Of a DNA stretch of 38,676 nt, positions 33,050 through 38,676 are shown piece after piece (position 1 is the first letter of the stretch; each line of letters begins with the position of its first letter). Made by a program: the position numbers and the translations under genes. The stretch comes from Clostridiaceae bacterium UBA5444 (GTDB lineage: Bacteria > Bacillota > Clostridia > Clostridiales > Oxobacteraceae): contig DIRE01000056.1 of the NCBI GenBank assembly GCA_002426575.1, forward strand, positions 1 through 38,676. The letters are read 5' to 3'. A model generated the notes under the pieces. It did not search any database and was not told the DNA's origin. It worked only from the letters and a program-made list of their open reading frames with translations.

Positions 33050-33140
33050 TGCGTTGGCATGCCGACATTATATATTTAAATTTTTAATTTGCCAAACATG
33101 GTTTTATAAACAAAATACCTATTTTGGGGGGGGTAAAATT

Positions 33141-33392
33141 ATGAGGGTTAATGTTAATTTATCAAAGATACTATTGATGGGCAATAAAGATATACCTACT
33201 AGGCTTGAATTATTATTTGATCAAGACACTATCAAATTAGAACAACTCATATCAAAACTAAACCAATTATATCCACCCATAGATTTTAACATTGCCTTAA
33301 TTATCATTAATGGCAAAATAATTAGTGATGATCAGATACTAATACATCATGAGGACAAAATAAGCTTTTTTCCGCCTGTAATGGGTGGATAA
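33141..33392 (+). CDS. MoaD/ThiS-like sulfur carrier protein
   Basis: This 83-residue beta-grasp protein ends in the di-glycine SFFPPVMGG needed for C-terminal adenylation and thiocarboxylate formation. MoaD donates sulfur for molybdopterin; ThiS for thiamine; related proteins serve tungsten-pterin synthesis in anaerobes. The ATG at 33141 follows a run of eight G (GGGGGGGG) at 7 bp; a longer in-frame start at 33054 would begin at the predicted transcription start and encode no recognisable domain. With AOR and a hydroxylase near by, a role in pterin cofactor supply is plausible. It is the only plus-strand gene in the right half and converges on the PucR-type gene 2 bp away. Confidence 0.88.
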   Translation: MRVNVNLSKILLMGNKDIPTRLELLFDQDTIKLEQLISKLNQLYPPIDFNIALIIINGKIISDDQILIHHEDKISFFPPVMGG

Positions 33393-33394
33393 TA

Positions 33395-35044
33395 CTATTT
33401 AAGATATTTATATGTTTTAATTGCAAAGTTTATTTTAAAATGAACTTCAGGATCATCCAGATTATAAGTCAGTATTTTTTTAATTTTATCCAAACGATAG
33501 ATGAGAGTATTTCTATGAATATATAAGGCCTGGGAAGCTTTTACCAAAGAACACCCTGAATCAAAGTAAACTTCCAAAGTATGAATTAAATCAGAATTTG
33601 GGTCGTTTTCTTCACTATTTATTAATGGGCCTATGTATTTACTGCAAAAATCATTTAATTTCGATTTTGGTTCATAATTTATAATTATTTCGTAAAAATC
33701 TAGTTCATCGTAAAAGATAACTTTTTTTCTTATATAATTTTTTTTATCCATTTCTATAGCTGCAACAGATTTTTGATAACTAAGTTTTATTTCATAAATA
33801 TTTTTTACAGGAATACCGATACCTATATATAGGTTAACCGCAAACTGATTACCTTTTTCTATTACGTTGTCTATGAAAGTACTTACATACTTTTTGTAAT
33901 CTTTAACCTCTTCGTTAGATAGGCTTATGAAAAACAATATATTTTGATCGTCTACATAATTAATTACCTTCCTATCATCAAGGCAAAGCTTGTTTCCTAA
34001 TATTTGCATTAGCTTTCTAAAGTGTATGTTTTCACCCTCTATAGTTTCTAATGATGGTTCTTTATCTGTCTCAGGACGAATAGCAATTGATATATAGTGT
34101 TGATTAATAGGCCATCCAAAATGATTTATCTGATTCCTTAGACTTTTATTAAATTTATTATCATCTGATAATAATTTATAAATGAGTTGATTTTTTATAA
34201 GTATTTCCCTATTATGGTAGGATTTAATTCTATCTAATTTTAAAGCTGCTGCAAATGCGGCATGCTTCATAGCTGTGATATTTAAAGCGCTATGTTTATT
34301 TCCTTTGAACATTGTTATATAACCTAAGCATTCTTCTTGTATTCGTATAGGTAGAAAGGCATAAACCCATTTATTATTTACTTTATACAAAATAGGAACA
34401 TTACTATCTTTACTCTTTAACATTAATTTATGACGCTCCCCACTAAATACAATCTCAGCATATAAATTATCTTTGATTTGCACTTCTTTTGTGATATTTT
34501 CGTAACCCAAAATATTAAAATCACTATCTTCAATTAAAATTGGTTTTTTTGTTATAGCTGAAAGTTCTTCAGCTATTTCAGCAAAACTTCCACCTTTCAT
34601 TACCACCTTTTTAAAAACATTGTTAACATCCAAGGTTTTTTGCAGTTTTCCTGTTTTTTTGCTAAAAATAAGTTCTGATATGCCCGATATAACATCACTA
34701 TATAATACATCACTAGACAATTCTATAAGAGGAAAATTTAGCTTATTGGCTTGTTCTATCATTATATCTGGAATCTTACCCATAAATCGTTCAGGCTTTA
34801 TAGCTAAGGCTGTTACCTTTAATTCTGATAATTTTGATATGAGGTTTACTTGAGCTTCAATATCATCTTTTATGGCATATGCAGCTGTAAGAAGAAATGT
34901 ATTAGGTCTTATCCAACAAAAAACATCTGGAACCTCCATAACATCAATAAATTCTACTTTTCTGTTTACATCATAGTTATGGGTTATCATTTTTCCATTT
35001 TCTAAACATTTTAACTGTAAAATTTCTTCTAAAGTAGGTTGCAC
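33395..35044 (-). CDS. PucR/CdaR-type transcriptional regulator
   Basis: This 549-residue regulator has an N-terminal PucR domain (QPTLEEILQL, then FCWIRPNTFLLTAAYAI and KLNFPLIELSSDVLYSDVI), a GAF-like middle, a GGDEF-like degenerate segment (about residues 330-440) and a C-terminal PucR helix-turn-helix (GCSLVKASQALYIHRNTLIYRLDKIKKIL). PucR proteins control purine, allantoin and amino-acid-derived catabolism. The GTG start at 35044 has AAAGGAGGG 7 bp upstream; the longer ATG at 35101 has no ribosome site. It is a single gene with no hairpin visible at its 3' end beside the convergent MoaD/ThiS-like gene. It probably responds to the substrate of the hydroxylase operon; this is inference. Confidence 0.88.
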   Translation of the reverse strand: MQPTLEEILQLKCLENGKMITHNYDVNRKVEFIDVMEVPDVFCWIRPNTFLLTAAYAIKDDIEAQVNLISKLSELKVTALAIKPERFMGKIPDIMIEQANKLNFPLIELSSDVLYSDVISGISELIFSKKTGKLQKTLDVNNVFKKVVMKGGSFAEIAEELSAITKKPILIEDSDFNILGYENITKEVQIKDNLYAEIVFSGERHKLMLKSKDSNVPILYKVNNKWVYAFLPIRIQEECLGYITMFKGNKHSALNITAMKHAAFAAALKLDRIKSYHNREILIKNQLIYKLLSDDNKFNKSLRNQINHFGWPINQHYISIAIRPETDKEPSLETIEGENIHFRKLMQILGNKLCLDDRKVINYVDDQNILFFISLSNEEVKDYKKYVSTFIDNVIEKGNQFAVNLYIGIGIPVKNIYEIKLSYQKSVAAIEMDKKNYIRKKVIFYDELDFYEIIINYEPKSKLNDFCSKYIGPLINSEENDPNSDLIHTLEVYFDSGCSLVKASQALYIHRNTLIYRLDKIKKILTYNLDDPEVHFKINFAIKTYKYLK

Positions 35045-35201
35045 AAATATCCCTCCTTTCATCCCACATGTTCCATACTTTCTATTGTCATCATTTAGCA
35101 TTATATAACAAACTTTATTCTAATTCAATTAAATCAACTTATTATGCCGCTAACCATTCATACATATTGTGTTGAATATTAAGTAAAAAGTAATTTAATT
35201 A

Positions 35202-35233
35202 ATTAGGAGGTAGATTTAAATCTACCTCCTAAT
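35202..35233 (-). terminator. Hairpin ending the duplicated PTS copy
   Basis: ATTAGGAGGTAGATTT and AAATCTACCTCCTAAT are exact complements, 15 bp past the second IIC stop. It replaces the stem at 10539-10577 while the flanks stay nearly identical, so the stem changed with compensating substitutions. The interval 35045-35201 upstream of the PucR-type gene contains TTGAATATT (35172-35180) and a weak sigma54-like site. Confidence 0.75.
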
Positions 35234-35248
35234 CAATAATATTAGTTA

Positions 35249-36490
35249 TTATACAAATAATTTTGCTATCCAGGCCATCAATACCGACCACAGATAAGGA
35301 GCACCACAGGTAACCAATGTACCTTCCCCTATAATTTCTCCAGCAGCCACATAAGCATCAGTATACAATGAAGCTGCCCATGTAGCACCATATAAAGCTG
35401 GAATATACATGAATATTAGATAAAGTACACCTTTTAATATATTATTATCAAAATAAGGCATAGCTGCTGAAAGCATGAAACCCGCACCTACGGCTATACT
35501 ACCTCCCGGCAACATCTTTACTCCAGGTAATATGGCTGCAAGAACAAATATTAAAGGAATCATTAAAACATTAGCCACTATATTTGCAGGCTGTCCTACC
35601 CCTATGGCACAATCAAGTCCTATGTAATATTCTTTATCACCGTATTTTTCCTGTAGATAGCTTCGTGCTGCATTAGATATAGGTATAAGACCTTCTACCA
35701 AATAACTTATTACCTGTGGAAACAATATAATAATTGCTGCCAATGCAATTGCTGTTTGAAGCCCTCCACCAATTCCAAGGCCTGCAATCACCGCTAATAT
35801 AAAACCTATAACAGCGCCAATAACAGTGGTGTCTCCGAACATACCAAGTTTAGCTTGCAGAGATGCAGGATCCGCTTTTATTTTATCTAAACCTATAGCA
35901 TCAAATATTTTATTAAAAAATGGTGCTGGTAAAGCATATACCGTTGACATAGGATGGCAAAATGAAATCCCCTCTAATCCATAAGCTTCGTGCATCTTGG
36001 GAGCTTGCTTATCACCAAATATTAAAGATAATGCCCCTGTTACAAAAAAGGCAACCCATGCCCATACATAACTGTTAGTTACAAGATAAACAAATTGTGC
36101 TGATAAAAGCCAAGACCAAAAATTCCATACATCCACATTAACTGTTTTTGTCCATCGTAATGCCAGCATTATAATATTGAGCAAAATACCTAGAGGAATC
36201 ATCAATCCTGCATATTTAAAATTAAAAGCAGACAGAATTTCAACCCCTACACCAACATCTATTATGGGTAAATTGATCCCAGCTCTTTCCACTAACCCTG
36301 TACCTACAGGCATAATATTATCTACAGCAACTCCTATCATCATATTAAGTCCAAAAATACCTATTCCTACCCTTATTGCTGATTTTAATGCCTGGCCTAC
36401 CTTTACTCTAAAGGCAACACCTATTACGAATATTACAATAGGTAACATAGCCGTAGCTCCCAAATCATTAATCCAATCAAAAAACCTCAT
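35249..36490 (-). CDS. PTS galactitol-type EIIC, duplicated copy
   Basis: This 413-residue permease is a close paralogue of the protein at 10590-11834, alike along its full length, with the most difference in the C-terminal 80 residues and a few loop positions such as HEAYGLEG for QEAYGLEG. Family motifs VGQPANIVANV and SAAMPYFDNN are intact, so it is probably functional. It starts at ATG after GCGGAGGTATTATAC, the same ribosome site as the first copy. It has IIB beside it but no IIA. Changes in the substrate region may give a different specificity. Confidence 0.9.
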   Translation of the reverse strand: MRFFDWINDLGATAMLPIVIFVIGVAFRVKVGQALKSAIRVGIGIFGLNMMIGVAVDNIMPVGTGLVERAGINLPIIDVGVGVEILSAFNFKYAGLMIPLGILLNIIMLALRWTKTVNVDVWNFWSWLLSAQFVYLVTNSYVWAWVAFFVTGALSLIFGDKQAPKMHEAYGLEGISFCHPMSTVYALPAPFFNKIFDAIGLDKIKADPASLQAKLGMFGDTTVIGAVIGFILAVIAGLGIGGGLQTAIALAAIIILFPQVISYLVEGLIPISNAARSYLQEKYGDKEYYIGLDCAIGVGQPANIVANVLMIPLIFVLAAILPGVKMLPGGSIAVGAGFMLSAAMPYFDNNILKGVLYLIFMYIPALYGATWAASLYTDAYVAAGEIIGEGTLVTCGAPYLWSVLMAWIAKLFV

Positions 36491-36520
36491 GGTATAATAC
36501 CTCCGCTCTCTATTTTTATG

Positions 36521-36808
36521 TTATTTTTTATTTTGAAGTACTTCCACGATCTTATCTAAATCCTTTTCCATTCCTATACCTGTTAAAAAAGACATAGTTC
36601 TTATAACTGGTACGCTTAAATTATCAGATAATAATGTTGATGTTACAATAACATCATAATTGGAAACATCACCTAAATCAGAAACCTTGGTAACAGTCAT
36701 TTTTGCATCAATATTTCTCTCTTTTAATAAATCCTTCAATTGCTCAGCTATCAATTTTGAAGTAGCCATTCCAGATGCACATACAACACAAATATTATAA
36801 CTAGCCAT
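36521..36808 (-). CDS. PTS galactitol-type EIIB, duplicated copy
   Basis: The 95-residue EIIB keeps the phosphocysteine loop VVCASGMATSK (Cys10) and differs from the first copy at three residues only. It is the first intact gene behind the sigma54 promoter at 36963-36980. Since the local IIA gene has been deleted, it must take phosphate from the IIA at 12156-12620 or another in the genome. Confidence 0.92.
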   Translation of the reverse strand: MASYNICVVCASGMATSKLIAEQLKDLLKERNIDAKMTVTKVSDLGDVSNYDVIVTSTLLSDNLSVPVIRTMSFLTGIGMEKDLDKIVEVLQNKK

Positions 36809-36811
36809 GTT

Positions 36812-36865
36812 TTATTCATCCTCTCTTTTTAGTATATTTGTTGTTTCTCTAAGAATTTTCCTACC
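36812..36865 (-). pseudogene. Remnant of the EIIA 3' end
   Basis: The minus-strand sequence ends in codons for KETTNILKREDE and a stop, against KEIINIIKREDE in the intact gene at 12156. Only the last dozen codons remain. It lies just ahead of IIB, exactly where the IIA gene sits in the first copy. Confidence 0.7.
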
Positions 36866-36879
36866 AAAGTTTAATATTT

Positions 36880-36930
36880 AGGGTTTAATGACACTAAAAT
36901 GACAACAATATTATATATTCCTCCTTCCTT
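36880..36930 (-). pseudogene. Remnant of the aldolase start and its ribosome site
   Basis: Codons for LVSLNP, as in the intact aldolase N terminus MLVSLNP, are preceded by ATT in place of the ATG and, further upstream, by a GAAGGAAGGAGG ribosome site. A stop follows three codons later. It abuts the EIIA remnant, marking the deletion junction between 36865 and 36880. Confidence 0.7.
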
Positions 36931-36962
36931 CATATTTTTTCCTTATTTATCGACGTTTAATA

Positions 36963-36980
36963 TTGCAAGTTTAGTACCAA
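36963..36980 (-). promoter_or_regulatory. Sigma54 promoter of the duplicated PTS copy
   Basis: The minus strand reads TTGGTACTAAACTTGCAA, with GG and GC 10 bp apart, and differs at two bases from the original at 13546. It now drives IIB-IIC through a leader containing the remnants of the lost genes. Confidence 0.8.
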
Positions 36981-37103
36981 ATTCATAAATATTATCCTAA
37001 TATTCCGAATGTTTTTACCTATATTTTAAATAAACCTCCATATAGTGAAGACAATTCAAATAAAAAATTAAACATAATATTCATTGAAAATTCTTTTTTT
37101 ACA

Positions 37104-37130
37104 GAATATTCATGCATATATTGTTGTTGA
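37104..37130 (-). promoter_or_regulatory. Candidate activator enhancer of the duplicated PTS copy
   Basis: GAATATTCATGCATAT and the following TTGTTGTTG match 13687-13715 of the first copy, about 124-150 bp upstream of the -24 element. It also resembles the palindrome at 5424-5437. Confidence 0.4.
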
Positions 37131-37175
37131 AAATGATGGATATTTTGGTCTTATTGAAGAACCTAGAAAATTAAA

Positions 37176-37200
37176 AAAGCTATCGTCATTTGATAGCTTT
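37176..37200 (-). terminator. Hairpin overlapping the end of the ammonia-lyase gene
   Basis: AAAGCTATC and GATAGCTTT form a 9-bp stem with a 7-base loop. One arm encodes the last codons (Lys-Ala-Ile) of the lyase and the loop contains its stop codon. A run of six A on the plus strand gives a U-tract on the transcript. It is homologous to the hairpin at 13759-13787. Confidence 0.7.
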
Positions 37201-38451
37201 CTGATTTGTACATTCTCCCGTCCATACAATACTTCTATATTTATCTGGGTCTGTATCCCCTTCTGTGCTAAATAATAATATTTTAGAATCTTCATTAAGG
37301 TTTAGCTTCTCTCTTAACTCTTTGTATTCATCATTTTTCATTATTTCTACCAATAAACCAGTGGTTACCGCTCCAGATTCTCCTGAGATTACATAAGGAT
37401 CATTTTTCAATGGATTTCCCAATATTCTCATTCCGTTGGCCGCAACCCAATCGGGACAGGATACAAACATAGAACTATGGTTTTTAAGGATTTCCCATCC
37501 TATAGTATTTACTTCCCCACAGGCCAATCCTGCCATTATAGTTTGTAAATCTCCACCAACAGCTATAGCCTTACCATTTCCAGCTACTGCTGATCTATAA
37601 ACACAATCCGCAATATTTGCTTCTACTATAGTAGTTGTAGGACAATTATCTTTATAGATAGATGCAAATACCCCTTGAACTGCTGCTGCCAATGAGCCTA
37701 CTCCAGCTTGCACAAATATATGGGTAGGTCTATCCACTCCTAATTCATTTAACTGTTCTATTGCCTCCAATGCCATAGTGCCGTATCCCTGCATAATCCA
37801 TACTGGAATATCTTCGTACCCTTCCCAAGCTGTATCTTGAATTACTACCCCATTATTTTCCTCAGCATATTTGGCTGCCAATCTGACACAATCATCATAA
37901 TTCATATCTTGAACTGTGACTTCTGCCCCTTCTTTTCTAATATTTTCTACCCTAGTTCCAGATGATCCCTTTGGCATATATACTACAGATTTTTGTTTTA
38001 ATTGGTTAGCTGTCCAAGCTACGCCTCGTCCATGGTTTCCATCGGTAGCCGTTACAAATAACATATCTCCTAATTTTTCTCTAATTTCATCTGAAATTAA
38101 TCTTTCATATCCCAATTCTCCAATATCCATCCCCAGTTTTTCAGCCATATAATGAGCCATAGCAAAGGATCCGCCTAAAACCTTAAATGCATTTAATCCA
38201 AAACGATAGGATTCATCCTTTAAATAGATTCCACCAACACCAATATGATTTGCCAATTCCTTTAAATCTTGTAAAGGTGTTTTTGAATATTGGTCAAAAC
38301 TTTCATGGAAAGTTTTTGCTTTATCTATTTCTTCTTTACTCAATATCTTTATACATCCATTTACATCGGTTTTAGGAAGTTGGTTTCCCTTCCATTTAAT
38401 AATATTTTCTACTGGAAATACTTCTTCCTTTGGTAATTTAATTTCATCCAT
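37186..38451 (-). CDS. dpaL: Diaminopropionate ammonia-lyase (YgeX-type, PLP)
   Basis: This 421-residue fold-type II PLP enzyme converts 2,3-diaminopropionate to pyruvate and two ammonia. The Schiff-base Lys is in YRFGLNAFKVLGGS; other family marks are the TATDGNHGRGVAW segment, FVQAGVGSLAAAV and the PLP-phosphate-binding ISGESGAVTTG. The ATG at 38451 has AAGGGAG 8 bp upstream; earlier in-frame starts are too close to it. In E. coli ygeX sits with other genes for anaerobic purine breakdown, and that company (hydroxylase, YqeB) is partly reproduced here. It ends in the terminator and lies downstream of the truncated NTP-transferase-like gene. Confidence 0.93.
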   Translation of the reverse strand: MDEIKLPKEEVFPVENIIKWKGNQLPKTDVNGCIKILSKEEIDKAKTFHESFDQYSKTPLQDLKELANHIGVGGIYLKDESYRFGLNAFKVLGGSFAMAHYMAEKLGMDIGELGYERLISDEIREKLGDMLFVTATDGNHGRGVAWTANQLKQKSVVYMPKGSSGTRVENIRKEGAEVTVQDMNYDDCVRLAAKYAEENNGVVIQDTAWEGYEDIPVWIMQGYGTMALEAIEQLNELGVDRPTHIFVQAGVGSLAAAVQGVFASIYKDNCPTTTIVEANIADCVYRSAVAGNGKAIAVGGDLQTIMAGLACGEVNTIGWEILKNHSSMFVSCPDWVAANGMRILGNPLKNDPYVISGESGAVTTGLLVEIMKNDEYKELREKLNLNEDSKILLFSTEGDTDPDKYRSIVWTGECTNQKAIK

Positions 38452-38553
38452 ATTCATTGCTCCCTTCAAATGTTATTATTTTACATTTATGTGCTAATTT
38501 TAAGGTTAAATGCTCCATCTCCACCAATTCTTCTTATACCCTTGTTCATTGTT

Positions 38554-38652
38554 TTAATATCCTCTTTTATTTCCTATAATAAAGTCTTCAAGTGTATCTA
38601 TATCAAACCCCAATCTCTCCCTTTCTATGTAAACCTCCTTCACAGAAGAAAT
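38554..38652 (-). pseudogene. C-terminal fragment of a MocA-like nucleotidyltransferase, cut by IS sequence
   Basis: A minus-strand frame reads ISSVKEVYIERERLG then FDIDTLEDFIIGNKRGY and stops. The DIDT-x-EDF signature near a C terminus is typical of the MobA/MocA-type NTP-transferase fold, as in molybdenum cofactor cytidylyltransferase. Upstream the frame runs into the 24 bases shared with the IS left end and meets a stop. The rest of the gene would lie beyond the window or has been lost. The function fits a hydroxylase cluster, but 33 residues are little evidence. The interval 38452-38553 holds nothing else that I can see. Confidence 0.5.
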
Positions 38653-38676
38653 ATAGCTCGTTGCAAAATTCTACAA
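38653..38676 (+). mobile_element. First 24 bases of another IS copy (direct repeat of 1-24)
   Basis: The final 24 bases are identical to the first 24 and in the same orientation. They match the left terminal repeat of the IS1182-like element. Either a second copy begins here or the sequence closes on itself through the first copy. Confidence 0.8.

Noticed and set aside
35125..35160. A sigma54-like site (CGGCATAATAAGTTGA) before the PucR-type gene, with TTGAATATT upstream
   Set aside because: The -12 element has GA in place of GC and the TTGAATATT is only about 20 bp away, not at enhancer distance, so I do not call a sixth sigma54 promoter.
37110..37295. Minus-strand frame across the terminator and the lyase 3' end
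   Set aside because: It overlaps the well-supported lyase in another frame and the duplicated regulatory block; no domain or ribosome site.
1..38676. The identical ends could mean that the window is a complete circular plasmid
   Set aside because: No replication, partition or mobilisation gene is present, the gene cut at the right end does not continue after the IS at the left end, and the shared bases are an IS terminus. A repeat-bounded contig or IS pair explains it better.
1..38676. CRISPR arrays, tRNA, rRNA and riboswitch structures
   Set aside because: No regularly spaced repeats, no tRNA-like CCA-ending cloverleaf and no conserved riboswitch core were recognised by eye. A covariance-model search (Infernal) would be decisive.

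Overview
The window is AT-rich, has strong GGAGG-type ribosome binding sites, and carries a sigma54-dependent PTS regulator, a tungsten aldehyde ferredoxin oxidoreductase (AOR), xanthine-dehydrogenase-type hydroxylase genes and a diaminopropionate ammonia-lyase. Together these suggest an anaerobic, low-GC Bacillota of the Clostridia/Tissierellia kind that ferments amino acids, purines or unusual carbohydrates. Genus-level identity cannot be read from the sequence. Nearly all genes lie on the minus strand. The exceptions are the left-end transposase, the LevR-type regulator and a small MoaD/ThiS-like gene.

Layout. (1) 1-1753: an IS1182-like insertion sequence. Its first 24 bases recur, in the same orientation, as the last 24 bases of the window, where they cut a gene that looks like a MocA-type nucleotidyltransferase. 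(2) 1762-5024: an orphan hydroxylase FAD subunit, an M24 (creatinase/aminopeptidase P-like) hydrolase and a flavodoxin-like reductase. (3) 5481-8399: a LevR-type sigma54 activator with AAA+, PRD and PTS-like domains, divergent from (2). (4) 8513-13493: enzyme I, HPr, a galactitol-type PTS (IIC, IIB, IIA) and a class II aldolase. (5) 13824-16211: a RuBisCO-like protein and a zinc alcohol dehydrogenase. (6) 16491-21430: a FecCD-type ABC importer, a ModE-type DNA-binding protein, an XdhC-family maturation protein and YqeB, which reads as a metal uptake and hydroxylase-maturation operon. (7) 21588-32606: a flavin reductase, then a long operon coding for DUF1177, a three-subunit molybdenum hydroxylase, a 44-residue membrane peptide, a sodium:solute symporter, a polyferredoxin, AOR, a second flavodoxin-like reductase and DUF917. 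(8) 33141-35044: a MoaD/ThiS-like carrier and a PucR-type regulator. (9) 35249-36808: a second copy of PTS IIC and IIB. (10) 37186-38451: diaminopropionate ammonia-lyase.

The unifying signal is regulatory. Five minus-strand sigma54 (-24/-12) promoters stand in front of the flavodoxin/M24 genes, the aldolase-PTS operon, the alcohol dehydrogenase/RuBisCO-like operon, the DUF1177-hydroxylase operon and the duplicated PTS copy. About 105-140 bp upstream of each -24 element is a related block around TGAATATT, the spacing expected of an activator-binding enhancer. The single LevR-type activator is the obvious candidate to drive them all. This would tie uptake of a phosphorylated polyol or sugar derivative, its oxidation, a RuBisCO-like step and aldol cleavage to a molybdenum/tungsten redox operon of unknown substrate.

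The second PTS copy (35.2-37.2 kb) is a duplication of the 10.5-13.8 kb locus. An internal deletion has removed the IIA and aldolase genes, leaving remnants of the IIA 3' end and aldolase 5' end next to each other. Functions of DUF1177, DUF917 and the RuBisCO-like protein, and the regulon as a whole, are inference from sequence and context.
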